From: Geobacter sp. AOG1
GTDB taxonomy: Bacteria; Desulfobacterota; Desulfuromonadia; Geobacterales; Geobacteraceae
DNA length: 64,000 nt
Direction: 5' to 3'
Assembly: GCF_019972315.1 (NCBI RefSeq)
Contig: NZ_BLIZ01000001.1
Span: 124,001-188,000 of the forward strand
Program-made: the position numbers and the translations under genes
The notes under the pieces: generated by a model
Told to the model about the DNA's origin: nothing
Database searches by the model: none
What the model saw: only the letters and a program-made list of their open reading frames with translations
Part shown: piece after piece, positions 1 through 10,193 of the stretch
How the letters are laid out: every line of letters begins with the position of its first letter
Numbering within the stretch: position 1 is the first letter of the stretch

Positions 1-3000
1 CTATCTCTTCGCTCCTGCACTTGTCGCAGTCGCTTCCAGGCTGGAGGCATTTCACTCCCCTGTCGTTGATCCTTGCATGTGCCACAATCGGTGCCATGGC
101 AGGTCTTTTATGGCTTCGACGCTCCAGGTACGGTGTTGGGTCGGGGGTCCTGCACGATCATGCCCGCTGGATCGTGTCCGGGGAGTCCGTCCTGATCCTC
201 CAGGCACCGGTCGAATCTTTACAGCGGCCGGTGGCTCTGCTGCGGGAAAGCGGCGATATCCCTCCGGCGCTGTTCGTCATGCATCCAAAGCGTGAACGAC
301 GGCTCGAGGCTCGGAATTCCGCGGCAAAGCTCTCCCCAACGCAGGTTCAGGAGCATGCCCAGCGCCATGCCCGGGAGCAGCAGGTGGACCTCAGCCCGCA
401 GCACTCTACCGAACTGCTCAAACGACTCAAGCAATCCCGTCAATGGGTCCGCGAGGTATGCGCGGATCTCTCCGCAGCGAGCCGTCTGGAACAGAAAGCC
501 ACGCCGGCCGCCGATTGGATACTCGATAACGAGTACATCCTGGAAGGGAGCGCCCGTGATGTCCTGCTGAACCTTCCCCGACGCTTTTACCAGCAACTCC
601 CCGCCCTGTCCGCCGATCCCTACCAGGGACTGCCATGCATCTATGGTCTTGCCAAGAATCTCGTTTCCCATAATGAACTGCACCTGGACCGGGAAAACAT
701 CCTGGCGTTTATCGAGGCGCACCAATCCGTACGCACGCTGACGATCGGCGAACTCTGGGCGATTCCCCAGATGCTGCGCATTGCACTTATCGAAAGCATC
801 CGGAATCTTGCAGTCACAGCCCTGGAGGACCTGCGCGAACGGCAGCTGGCCGACTTCTGGGCAAACCGGCTGATCGCCGCCAACCGCCGCGATTCGAACC
901 AACTCTTCGCGATCCTCGCCGAGCTTGCTGCCACGGAGCCGTGCCCCACGACCTATTTCGGTGCGCAGCTGGTCAGTCTGCTCTATGACGAGGCAGCCGC
1001 ATTGGCGCCGGTGCAGAGCTGGCTCGAACGCACGCTCAAAAACCCCATGCACGACTTCAGCCTGAGGGAGCAGAACCGACAGACCAGCGAGCAGTTGTCA
1101 TGCGGCAACGCCTTCACCAGTCTGCGCCAGCTTGCCCTGCTGGACTGGCGGGAGATATTCGAAAAGCTCAGCCGGATAGAACTGCTGCTGCGTCGCGATC
1201 CATCCGGAGTCTATCCCTCCATGGATTTCGCCACCCGTGACCGCTGCCGACGAGCGATTGAAGACCTTGCCCGCGGCTCTGCCCAGACCGAGGAACAGGT
1301 CGCCGAGCGCGTTGTCAAGCTGGCGACACAGGCTGGTCGTGATTCAACTCCTGATGAACGGCGCAGCCACGTCGGAACATGGCTGGTCGGGGAAGGCCGG
1401 GCTGAACTGGTGCAGCTGCTTGCATGCCGTGAAGCGCCCCGTTATCAGGCCCTGGGATGGGTCTATCGCCATCACGCCGCAGTCTACGCCCTTGGAATTT
1501 TCGGCTTCGTAACCCTGTTCATCGCCGTAGCCGCAGGCCTCGGGCTGAGTGGGCTGTCGCCCGCGATCCGGCTCGGACTTCTGCTGTTCCTGCTGATTCC
1601 GGTCAGCCAATTAGCGATCGAGGTGGTCAACTACATGGTCACCCGTTTCCTCCCCCCCCGCCCCTTGCCCAGAATGGATTTCGAGGATACGGGTATTCCC
1701 GATGCGTTCCGCACGCTGGTGGTCGTGCCGATGATGCTGGTGAATGCAGAGACAGTACAAGCCGAGGTGGAGAAGCTGGAAATCCGCTACCTGGCCAACA
1801 AGGAAGCAAATCTGCTCTTCAGCCTGTTCACGGACTACACCGATTCCATCACGCTTTCGCGTGAAAATGACAGCCGGCTCCTCCAGACCGCGAGTGAATG
1901 CCTGGAAGCTCTCAACCGGCACCATGGAGGTGAGCGCTTTTTCCTGTTCCACCGGGAGCGCAGCTGGAGCGAATCCGAGCAGAAATTCATCGGCTGGGAG
2001 CGCAAACGGGGCAAGCTGGAGGAACTGAATCGCCTGATCGACGGCACGCGGCCCGAAACCGCCCCACCCATGGTCTACGTGGGGGACCCCGATCATCTTA
2101 CGGACGTCCGCTTCGTCATCACTCTGGACAGCGATACCCAACTGCCGCACGCAACAGCCCGCAAAATGGTCGAGACCCTGGCTCATCCCCTCAACCAGCC
2201 CCGCTTTGATGGTTCGGGTAACATCATGGCCGGCTCCTACACCATCATCCAGCCACGGGTAAGTCCGACCCTGCCGAGCACGAGCGTCTCGACCTTCAGC
2301 CGGCTCTTCGCCGATGCGGTCGGCATCGATCCTTACTCCCAGGCAGTCTCCGATGTCTATCAGGACTTGAGCGGTGAAGGCTCGTACCATGGCAAAGGCA
2401 TCTACGATGTGCGCGCCTTCAGTCGCGTGCTGTCAGAACGGTTCCCCGAAGAGTGGGTGCTGAGTCACGACCTGATCGAAGGTGCTCACGTCCGGGTGGG
2501 ACTTGCCAGCGACATCGAGCTCTTTGACGAATTCCCGCAAGGGTACCAGAGTTACGCCAGCCGGGCCCACCGCTGGATTCGCGGCGACTGGCAGATCGCA
2601 GGGTGGATCTTCCCGCGTGTTCCGCAGGCTTCCGGCGGCCGGGGGCCGAACCCGCTCTCCCTGCTGAACCGCTGGAAAATCCTCGACAACCTGCGCCGCA
2701 GCCTGGTGCCCGCCACCAGCCTGGGCCTGCTGATTGCGTCCTGGCTCAGTTCCCCGAGAATCGGCATCATCGCCACGCTGGTGATTGGCATGCAGCTCCT
2801 CTTCCACCCTCTGGCGCAGCCTTTCACCATGGCCACCACCCGCAAGGGGCTGAAGTACTTCGACCTGTCGAAGGTCATGCACGACCTGTTGCGGGCGGCA
2901 GCCGATGCCGCGCTGCTCCCCCACCAGGCGGCAGTGACCCTGGATGCCATCGCCCGGGTCTTCTACCGTCGCATGATATCCGGGCACAATCTTCTGGAGT

Positions 3001-6000
3001 GGACGGCCCAGGCTACCCATTGGAGCTCTTCCCGGCGGCAATCGCTCTTTGTTGCAAGCCTGGCGCTGGGAAGCCTCTTCAGCTGCATCGTTGGGTGGGC
3101 GATCTGGCGCGTCATGCCGGCCAGCCTGCCGCTGGCAGCCCCCTGGCTCGTGTTGTGGTTCCTCTCCCCGCTGCTCGGCTGGCTCCTGAACCTGCGACCC
3201 GTTGAGCAGCAGACGCAACCGCTGCCGGAAACGGACCGCCGTTTCCTCGGGCAGGTCGCCCGGCGGACCTGGCGCTATTTCTCTGAATTTGTCAGCGATG
3301 ACACATCATGGTTGCCACCCGACAATTACCAGGTCTCCCATCAGAACCGCCTGGCCATGCGCACCAGTCCCACCAACATCGGTCTCTGGATGGCCAGCGC
3401 CCTGGGAGCCCACGATTGCGGCTACCTTACCATCAACCAGGTCGTGGAAAGACTGACCCGCACCATGGAAACCATCGACCGCCTGGAACGTCATGAAGGG
3501 CATCTCCTTAACTGGTACGATGTCCAGACCTTGGCTCCGCTCGAACCCCGCTACGTCTCCACTGTCGACAGCGGAAACCTGCTGGGTGCCCTGGTTGCAA
3601 TGGAACAGGGGCTTGACGAGCTGATGCACGGAGCGATTCTCGATGGCAAAGCCTTTGCCGGCTTTCGCGACACCGGCGGAATCCTGAAACAGATGGTCGG
3701 GCAAGAACGTCGTGCCGGCTTCGATCTCCACATCCTGGACGAGTTGATGGACGAATGGGAGTCACCACCAGCCCGTATTGTTGATGAACTGCGCCTGCTG
3801 CGGAAAATGGAGGGAACCTTCAGGGTCCCGCTTGTTCCGGGGGGTGCGGCCTCATGGGCCGGGGAGATGGAGGGACAGGTGGCCGCCTGGATAGCGATCT
3901 CGGATCGCTATTTCACCTGGATCGAAATCCTTGCCGAAAAGACGGAAACGGAACTTGCCCAACTGGGGCCGGCGGCCCTGCTCGCCATCCGCCAGGACCT
4001 GTCCCGGGCGCCGACCCTCTTCGATCTTGCCCATGGCCGAATCGACACGATCCGGATTCTCAACGCAATCCGGGAGGATGCTCCCCCTGCCTGCTCATCG
4101 CTCCTCCCATGGCTCGACCGCGTCATTGCGGCCTTTGCGACTGCGCAGTGGCTGGCAGGCGAGACCCTGGGGATGGTTGAGCGGTTGATCGTCAAGGTCC
4201 GCGAGTTGTCGGCGGGGATGGAGATGCGATTTCTCTATGACCCCAAGCGGAAGTTGTTCGCCATCGGCTACAACGTCTCTACGAACCGTCTGGACGGTTC
4301 CAGCTACGATCTGCTGGCAAGTGAAGCGCGGCTAGGAAGTTTCGTCGCCATTGCCCGGGGCGATGTCCCGTTGGAGCATTGGTTTTCCATGAGCCGCCCC
4401 TACGGAGCAATCGGCCGGCAGCGCGTGTTGCTCAGCTGGACCGGGACCATGTTCGAATACCTGATGCCGCTCCTGTTCCAGCGCTCCTATGGCAACTCGC
4501 TCCTGGACAAGGCGGCCAGGGAAGCGGTGGCGGTCCAGATTGCCTACGGGCGGACACACCGCGTCCCATGGGGCATTTCCGAGTCCGCCTTTGCCGATCT
4601 GGATAGCAACAAGACCTATCAGTACAAGGCTTTCGGCGTTCCGGCGCTCGGCTTGAAGCGTGGTCTTGAGGAAAAGCTGGTCGTCGCTCCCTATGCCACC
4701 CTGCTGGCACTGAACGTGGCGCCGGGTGAGACCGTGCAGAATCTGCAACGACTTGCTGGGCTGGGGTTGCTCGGGGATTACGGCTATTATGAGGCGATGG
4801 ATTTCAGCCGGCAACCGCAGCGTGACGCGGAGGGTCAGCCTCTCAAGCGCGGGGTGATCATCGAGGCGTATATGGCCCATCACCAGGGGATGGCCTTCCT
4901 GGCGCTGACCAACTTTCTCCAAGGGAACCCGTTCCCGCGACGATTCCATAGCGATCCGCGGGTGCGTGCCTTTGAGGCCCTGCTTCAGGAGCGCATCCCG
5001 ACCCTTCCGCCACTGCACCTTATTTCGACCCGGCAGAGTGAACCGCAGCTTTTGGCTGCAGACCTGGTAGCTATGGCAGGAAGCACCTTTACCACACCCC
5101 ATACCGTCACCCCCAAGAGTATTCTTCTCTGCAACGGCCGCTATGGCGTGATGGTTACCAACAGCGGTGGCGGCTACAGTCAGTGGGAGGGACAGGAACT
5201 CACCCGCTGGCGGTCGGATCAGACCTGTGACGGGCAGGGGACCTTCTGCTACATCCATGAGGTCGAGCCGAATCGTGTCTGGTCCACCACCTATCACCCA
5301 GTCGGCGGGAAGATTGAAGGGTATTCCGCTGAATTTGCCCTTGATCGGGCCGTATTCCGCCGCGCCGATAACGGAATCCAGACGGAAACAGAGGTCGTCG
5401 TCTCACCGGAAGACGATGTGGAGGTGCGTCGGATTACCCTGGTAAACCGCACCAATCGCGCCCGCCATCTCGACCTGACCAGCTACGTCGAACTCTCCAT
5501 GGCGCCCCACAATGCAGACCGCCAGCACCCGGCCTTCAACAAGCTGTTCATCCAGACCGAGGCACTCCCCGAGCAACAGGCTCTCCTCGCCTACCGGAGG
5601 CCGCGGGGTGAAAACGATCCGCCTCTGTATGTGGCCCACCGCTTGACGTTTGAGCACACAGGGGATGATAGCCCGCACGGAAAGGGGTGGCAGTTTGAAA
5701 CCGACCGTGGGCGCTTCATCGGCCGCGGTCGGACCCTTGCCAATCCCATGGGCGCCGTGCAAGAGCTCGGCAACAGTCAAGGGTTTGTCCTGGACCCCAG
5801 CTTAAGCCTGCGGCAGAGTCTTACGCTTGAGCCGGGCCAGCGCGCCCGGGTTTCCCTGGTGCTCGCTGCCGGGACAACCCGCGAACAATTGCTGCTGCTG
5901 ATGGATAAGTACAGCGACCCCCATGCGATCGAACGGGCCATGGATTTCGCCTGGGGCTCGGCCCAGCAGGAGTTGCAGATGCTGCACATCCAGCCTGACG

Positions 6001-8966
6001 AAGCGCGCCGTTTCCAGCAACTGGCAAGTCACCTGCTGTTCCCCAATCCCCTCTTGCGCGCATCCGCCGAACGCCTTGAAGACAACCGCAAGGGGCAGGC
6101 AGGATTGTGGCCTTACGGCATCTCGGGCGACTTGCCCATGGCCCTGATCACCATTGGCGAGGCGCGGGATATCACCCTGGTCCGCCAGATGCTCCAGGCC
6201 CACACCTATTGGCGCCTACACGGATTTCCCACGGACCTGGTGATCCTCAACGAGGAAGCCGGGGGCTATGAACGGCCGCTCCAGGAAAGGCTGGAACGCC
6301 TGATTCACAGCCATTCCCTGACTGCCGGGGCTGATCGGCCGGGCAGGGTCTTCCTGCGCAGTGCAGCGCACATCCCCGAGGAGGACCTTATGCTCCTCAA
6401 GGCCGCGTCCAGTGTCATGCTGGTGGCGGCTCGCGGCACACTACCCCAGCAATTGGGAGTTCCGGTGGAGGCCGCCGAACTTCTGGAAACATTGGTCCGG
6501 AAACGTTCTCCCCGGGAGCCCTCGGCCCCGCTCCCGTTCATGGAGCTGAACTATTTCAACAGCCTCGGTGGTTTTACGCCGGACGGACATGAATACGTGA
6601 TCTATCTCGGTCCCGACACCAACACCCCCGCACCATGGGTGAACGTCATCGCCAACCCCAGCTTCGGCACCCTGGTCAGCGAAACGGGGTCCGGCTTCAC
6701 CTGGTATGGCAACAGCCAGCGCAATCGTCTGACCGGCTGGTCGAACGACCCGGTGCTGGACCCGGCGTCGGAGGCGCTGTATATCCGCGACGAAGAGAGC
6801 GGCACATTCTGGTCGCCGACCGCCGCACCGATCCGTGAGGAAACCGCCTATCGGGCACGGCACGGGGCCGGCTTCACGGTCTTCGAACATAACAGTAACG
6901 GGATCGAGCAGGAGCTGACCGTCTTCGTCCCCGTGGATGAAAGCGGGGGCGAGCCGATCAAGTTGCAGCGGCTTAGGCTCACCAACGCCTCCTCCCGAAG
7001 GCGCAGGCTCTCGGTGACCTATTATGTGGAATTGACCCTTGGCGAGAACCGCGAAACCTCCCAGATGCACGTCATGACCACGTGGGATACCGAAACCCGG
7101 GCACTGCTGGCACGGAACCGCTACCACCCCGAGTACGGAAAGCGGGTCGCCTTCGTGGCCATCACTCCCGAGGCCGACTCATACGGCGGTGACCGCACCT
7201 CCTTCATCGGCCGCAACCGCTCTCTGGCCAACCCGGCGGCCATGGAGCTGACCCGGCTGTCACAACGGACCGGAGCGGGTCTTGACCCGTGCGCGGCACT
7301 CCGGGTGACCCTGGAAATGGCACCTGGCGAACAACGTGATATTACCTGCATGCTGGGCCAGTCCGGGTCCGTGGCGGAAGCCCGGCAACTGGTGCAGAGC
7401 TACCGTGAGGAACTGGCGCTGGAGGACGCATTCGATCGGACCAGAACGTGGTGGGATGCGCTGCTCGGCACGGTTGAAGTACAGACCCCCGAACTGGCCG
7501 CCGATCTCCTGATCAACCGCTGGCTGCAGTACCAGTCCTTAAGCTGTCGCATCTGGGGGCGCTCCGCTTTTTACCAGTCTGGCGGCGCATTCGGCTTTCG
7601 CGATCAGTTGCAGGACGTCATGGCGTTCCTCTACGCCAGGCCCGAACTGGCGCGCGACCAGATTCTGCTGGCCGCCAGCCGCCAGTTCAAGGAGGGGGAT
7701 GTTCAGCATTGGTGGCATGAACCTGCCGGCGCCGGGATCCGCTCGCGTATTTCCGACGACCTCCTATGGCTCCCCTATGTGGTCGCTCACTACGTCCGGA
7801 CGACCGGCGATGCCGACATCCTGTTGGCAGAGGTCCCCTTCCTCAACGCCCCCCCGCTGGCTGACGATCAACGCGAGGTATTCTCCACGCCGGAGGTCAC
7901 CTTTGAACGCGCCACGCTCTTTGAACACTGCCGGCGCGCAGTCAGCCGCGGCCTGACGATCGGCCCCCATGGCTTGCCCTTGATGGGGACGGGGGATTGG
8001 AACGACGGGATGAACCTGGTGGGTGCCGGAGGAAAAGGTGAGAGCGTATGGCTCGCCTGGTTCCTCTGCGAGTCCCTGCAGGGGATGGTCGAACTGTCGA
8101 GCCTCATGCACCAGCCGGAATTGGGCAGGACCTACCAAGAGGAGCGGTCTGCCTTGATTCAACGGGTCGAGCAGGCCGGCTGGGACGGGGAGTGGTATCT
8201 GCGGGGAACCTTCGACGATGGTAGCCTGCTTGGCTCCGCTGCAAACAGGGAGGCGAGGATCGATTCCCTCCCCCAATCGTGGGCCTGGCTTTCCGGTGCA
8301 GCCGACCCTGAGCGCGCGGATCAAGCACTGGAGTCGGCCTGGCGCCATCTTGTCCGCGAGGATGAAGGGCTGGTGCTGCTCTTCGAGCCACCCTTCGACA
8401 CATCGGAACCCTCGCCAGGATACATCAAGGGGTATCCCCCCGGGGTGAGGGAGAACGGCGGCCAGTACACCCATGCCGCTCTCTGGATGGCAATGGCCAT
8501 GGCCCGCAAAGGGGACGGGGGGCGGGCGGTACATCTCTTGCGTATGCTCAATCCCATCGAACACGCCCGCGATGCGGACGCGGTCTGGCACTACGGGATT
8601 GAACCCTACGTGGTCGCGGCCGACGTCTACCGGTTGCCTGGTCGGGTGGGACAGGGTGGCTGGTCCTGGTATACCGGTTCGGCGGCGTGGATGTACCGGG
8701 CCTGGATCGAAGAGGTCCTCGGCTTGCAGGTGCGTGGGAGCCAGATGCGGATACATCCGGTCATCCCGGCGGCGTGGAAGGGCTTCAGCCTCCGCTATCG
8801 ACACGGTGAAACGATCTACGCGATCCAGGTGGAGAATCCGCACGGCTGCCAGCGTGGTGTCGCCTGGGTGGAGATGGATGGGCAGCGAGTACCCGGTGGC
8901 GTGATCACGTTGGAACAAGGACTGGTGAAGCATCGGGTAGTCGTCCGGATGGGGAAGCCGGAGTAG
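1..8966 (+). CDS. ndvB: Cyclic beta-1,2-glucan synthase (NdvB/Cgs family), probably 5'-partial
   Basis: Giant membrane enzyme that makes cyclic or linear beta-1,2-glucan from UDP-glucose. The first possible start seen is a TTG at 21, but the frame is open to the window edge, so the gene probably begins upstream; about 2,980 residues are visible. Counting from 21, two membrane segments lie near residues 490-545, a GT84 glycosyltransferase near 570-880 with the acidic motif LDSDTQLP at about 702, further membrane segments near 890-1060, a glycoamylase-like domain near 1400-1640, and a GH94 phosphorylase-type C-terminal half with FRDQLQDVMAF (about 2527) and GTGDWNDGMN (about 2657). The order matches NdvB/ChvB, whose polymerase, protein-primer and ring-closing activities sit in one chain; these functions are inferred from the family. 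No ChvA/NdvA-type exporter is seen in the window. Confidence 0.95.
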   Translation, partial: ISSLLHLSQSLPGWRHFTPLSLILACATIGAMAGLLWLRRSRYGVGSGVLHDHARWIVSGESVLILQAPVESLQRPVALLRESGDIPPALFVMHPKRERRLEARNSAAKLSPTQVQEHAQRHAREQQVDLSPQHSTELLKRLKQSRQWVREVCADLSAASRLEQKATPAADWILDNEYILEGSARDVLLNLPRRFYQQLPALSADPYQGLPCIYGLAKNLVSHNELHLDRENILAFIEAHQSVRTLTIGELWAIPQMLRIALIESIRNLAVTALEDLRERQLADFWANRLIAANRRDSNQLFAILAELAATEPCPTTYFGAQLVSLLYDEAAALAPVQSWLERTLKNPMHDFSLREQNRQTSEQLSCGNAFTSLRQLALLDWREIFEKLSRIELLLRRDPSGVYPSMDFATRDRCRRAIEDLARGSAQTEEQVAERVVKLATQAGRDSTPDERRSHVGTWLVGEGRAELVQLLACREAPRYQALGWVYRHHAAVYALGIFGFVTLFIAVAAGLGLSGLSPAIRLGLLLFLLIPVSQLAIEVVNYMVTRFLPPRPLPRMDFEDTGIPDAFRTLVVVPMMLVNAETVQAEVEKLEIRYLANKEANLLFSLFTDYTDSITLSRENDSRLLQTASECLEALNRHHGGERFFLFHRERSWSESEQKFIGWERKRGKLEELNRLIDGTRPETAPPMVYVGDPDHLTDVRFVITLDSDTQLPHATARKMVETLAHPLNQPRFDGSGNIMAGSYTIIQPRVSPTLPSTSVSTFSRLFADAVGIDPYSQAVSDVYQDLSGEGSYHGKGIYDVRAFSRVLSERFPEEWVLSHDLIEGAHVRVGLASDIELFDEFPQGYQSYASRAHRWIRGDWQIAGWIFPRVPQASGGRGPNPLSLLNRWKILDNLRRSLVPATSLGLLIASWLSSPRIGIIATLVIGMQLLFHPLAQPFTMATTRKGLKYFDLSKVMHDLLRAAADAALLPHQAAVTLDAIARVFYRRMISGHNLLEWTAQATHWSSSRRQSLFVASLALGSLFSCIVGWAIWRVMPASLPLAAPWLVLWFLSPLLGWLLNLRPVEQQTQPLPETDRRFLGQVARRTWRYFSEFVSDDTSWLPPDNYQVSHQNRLAMRTSPTNIGLWMASALGAHDCGYLTINQVVERLTRTMETIDRLERHEGHLLNWYDVQTLAPLEPRYVSTVDSGNLLGALVAMEQGLDELMHGAILDGKAFAGFRDTGGILKQMVGQERRAGFDLHILDELMDEWESPPARIVDELRLLRKMEGTFRVPLVPGGAASWAGEMEGQVAAWIAISDRYFTWIEILAEKTETELAQLGPAALLAIRQDLSRAPTLFDLAHGRIDTIRILNAIREDAPPACSSLLPWLDRVIAAFATAQWLAGETLGMVERLIVKVRELSAGMEMRFLYDPKRKLFAIGYNVSTNRLDGSSYDLLASEARLGSFVAIARGDVPLEHWFSMSRPYGAIGRQRVLLSWTGTMFEYLMPLLFQRSYGNSLLDKAAREAVAVQIAYGRTHRVPWGISESAFADLDSNKTYQYKAFGVPALGLKRGLEEKLVVAPYATLLALNVAPGETVQNLQRLAGLGLLGDYGYYEAMDFSRQPQRDAEGQPLKRGVIIEAYMAHHQGMAFLALTNFLQGNPFPRRFHSDPRVRAFEALLQERIPTLPPLHLISTRQSEPQLLAADLVAMAGSTFTTPHTVTPKSILLCNGRYGVMVTNSGGGYSQWEGQELTRWRSDQTCDGQGTFCYIHEVEPNRVWSTTYHPVGGKIEGYSAEFALDRAVFRRADNGIQTETEVVVSPEDDVEVRRITLVNRTNRARHLDLTSYVELSMAPHNADRQHPAFNKLFIQTEALPEQQALLAYRRPRGENDPPLYVAHRLTFEHTGDDSPHGKGWQFETDRGRFIGRGRTLANPMGAVQELGNSQGFVLDPSLSLRQSLTLEPGQRARVSLVLAAGTTREQLLLLMDKYSDPHAIERAMDFAWGSAQQELQMLHIQPDEARRFQQLASHLLFPNPLLRASAERLEDNRKGQAGLWPYGISGDLPMALITIGEARDITLVRQMLQAHTYWRLHGFPTDLVILNEEAGGYERPLQERLERLIHSHSLTAGADRPGRVFLRSAAHIPEEDLMLLKAASSVMLVAARGTLPQQLGVPVEAAELLETLVRKRSPREPSAPLPFMELNYFNSLGGFTPDGHEYVIYLGPDTNTPAPWVNVIANPSFGTLVSETGSGFTWYGNSQRNRLTGWSNDPVLDPASEALYIRDEESGTFWSPTAAPIREETAYRARHGAGFTVFEHNSNGIEQELTVFVPVDESGGEPIKLQRLRLTNASSRRRRLSVTYYVELTLGENRETSQMHVMTTWDTETRALLARNRYHPEYGKRVAFVAITPEADSYGGDRTSFIGRNRSLANPAAMELTRLSQRTGAGLDPCAALRVTLEMAPGEQRDITCMLGQSGSVAEARQLVQSYREELALEDAFDRTRTWWDALLGTVEVQTPELAADLLINRWLQYQSLSCRIWGRSAFYQSGGAFGFRDQLQDVMAFLYARPELARDQILLAASRQFKEGDVQHWWHEPAGAGIRSRISDDLLWLPYVVAHYVRTTGDADILLAEVPFLNAPPLADDQREVFSTPEVTFERATLFEHCRRAVSRGLTIGPHGLPLMGTGDWNDGMNLVGAGGKGESVWLAWFLCESLQGMVELSSLMHQPELGRTYQEERSALIQRVEQAGWDGEWYLRGTFDDGSLLGSAANREARIDSLPQSWAWLSGAADPERADQALESAWRHLVREDEGLVLLFEPPFDTSEPSPGYIKGYPPGVRENGGQYTHAALWMAMAMARKGDGGRAVHLLRMLNPIEHARDADAVWHYGIEPYVVAADVYRLPGRVGQGGWSWYTGSAAWMYRAWIEEVLGLQVRGSQMRIHPVIPAAWKGFSLRYRHGETIYAIQVENPHGCQRGVAWVEMDGQRVPGGVITLEQGLVKHRVVVRMGKPE

Positions 8967-9005
8967 ACGGAGATACAGGCCGCATGAGTCAATTAGCGTC
9001 CTCTA

Positions 9006-9034
9006 TTGACGACCGACCTCAAAACGCATAGACT
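9006..9034 (+). promoter_or_regulatory. Sigma70-type promoter for the RND efflux operon
   Basis: TTGACG at 9006-9011 and TAGACT at 9029-9034 are separated by 17 bases, and the TTG start of the adaptor gene follows at 9078. It sits just after the ndvB stop, so the efflux pair probably has its own transcript. No operator palindrome was evident. Confidence 0.5.
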
Positions 9035-9077
9035 ACGGCTTTGTCGCCATTTTTCGTGTATCAGGAAAGAAGGCCTC

Positions 9078-10193
9078 TTGAAGCTAACACCCCTAACGCT
9101 GATTATCACCGCTCTTTTCCTTTGCTGTTCCTCCTGTACGGCCAAGAAAGAAAAGCCTAAAGCCAAACCGCCAGTACCGGTAAAGGTGGCACAGGCGGTG
9201 CAAAAAAATGTGCCGGTGCAGATCAAGGCCATTGGCAACATCGAGGCATACACCACTGTTGCCATAAAGTCGCAGGTAAGCGGCCAGATCGCACGGGTCC
9301 ATTTCACGGAAGGGAGCGATGTGGAGAAGGGAACCTTGCTTATCAGTATCGACCCGGAACCGTTCCGGGCAACGCTGAGCCAATGCGAGGCTACCCTGGC
9401 AAAGGATCAGGCCCAGGCTAAATTTGCGCGGGAACAGGCGAACCGTTACGAAGGATTGCTGAAGGATGGCATCGTAACCCGGGACCAGTATGAATCGCTC
9501 CATTCAAACGCCGAATCATTGGCGGCCACCCTGGCTGCCGATCGGGCCGCCATCAAGAACGCCAGAATCCAGCTCGGCTATTGTTCCATCCGGTCGCCGA
9601 TCTCCGGCCGCACCGGCACCGTTGCCCTGCAACCGGGCAACCTGGTGAAGGCGAACGATCTGCCCATAGTGACCATCAATCAGCTTAGCCCGATCTATGT
9701 CACCTTTTCCCTCCCCGAAAAACGGCTTGCTGAAATAAAACGGGCCATGGCCGCCGGCCAACTGAAGATCGAGGCCGTTATCCCCAATGAACCGGGAAGC
9801 ACCGAGACCGGTACGATCAGTTTTCTGGACAATGCCGTAAATCCGGCCACGGGCACCATCAAGCTCAAGGGGGTTTTCGCCAATAAGGCACGCAAACTCT
9901 GGCCGGGCCAGTTTACCGATGTGGTCATGACGCTCGCCTCCCGTCAAAATGCCGTGGTCATTCCGACCCATGCCATCCAGACCAGCCAGGAGGGAGAGTT
10001 CGTCTACGTGGTGAAACCGGATGCTACGGTGGAGATGCGGCAGGTAACATCTGCCATAGCGGCGGGAGAAGAAACGGTCATCGAGAAGGGGCTGGCAGCG
10101 GGTGAGACCGTGGTGGTGGATGGCCAGCTGCGCCTGACCCCCGGGGCGGTCGTTGAGACGAAAGAGAAACAACCTGCCGGGAGCAAGAAGTAA
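9078..10193 (+). CDS. RND efflux membrane-fusion (periplasmic adaptor) lipoprotein
   Basis: Periplasmic adaptor linking an inner-membrane RND pump to an outer-membrane channel. The frame is open from 9006, but a TTG at 9078 is preferred: it follows AGGAAAGAAGG and gives a short lipoprotein signal ending in the lipobox-like CSSC, while the longer reading has a non-signal-like N-terminus. The 371-residue product shows the HlyD/AcrA layout: barrel-sandwich strand with KSQVSGQIARVHFTEG, a coiled-coil hairpin, the returning lipoyl half with IRSPISGRTG, then beta-barrel and membrane-proximal domains. The stop TAA overlaps the ATG of the pump gene by one base, so the two are translationally coupled. 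Substrate unknown; no TolC-like gene is nearby. Confidence 0.93.
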   Translation: MKLTPLTLIITALFLCCSSCTAKKEKPKAKPPVPVKVAQAVQKNVPVQIKAIGNIEAYTTVAIKSQVSGQIARVHFTEGSDVEKGTLLISIDPEPFRATLSQCEATLAKDQAQAKFAREQANRYEGLLKDGIVTRDQYESLHSNAESLAATLAADRAAIKNARIQLGYCSIRSPISGRTGTVALQPGNLVKANDLPIVTINQLSPIYVTFSLPEKRLAEIKRAMAAGQLKIEAVIPNEPGSTETGTISFLDNAVNPATGTIKLKGVFANKARKLWPGQFTDVVMTLASRQNAVVIPTHAIQTSQEGEFVYVVKPDATVEMRQVTSAIAAGEETVIEKGLAAGETVVVDGQLRLTPGAVVETKEKQPAGSKK

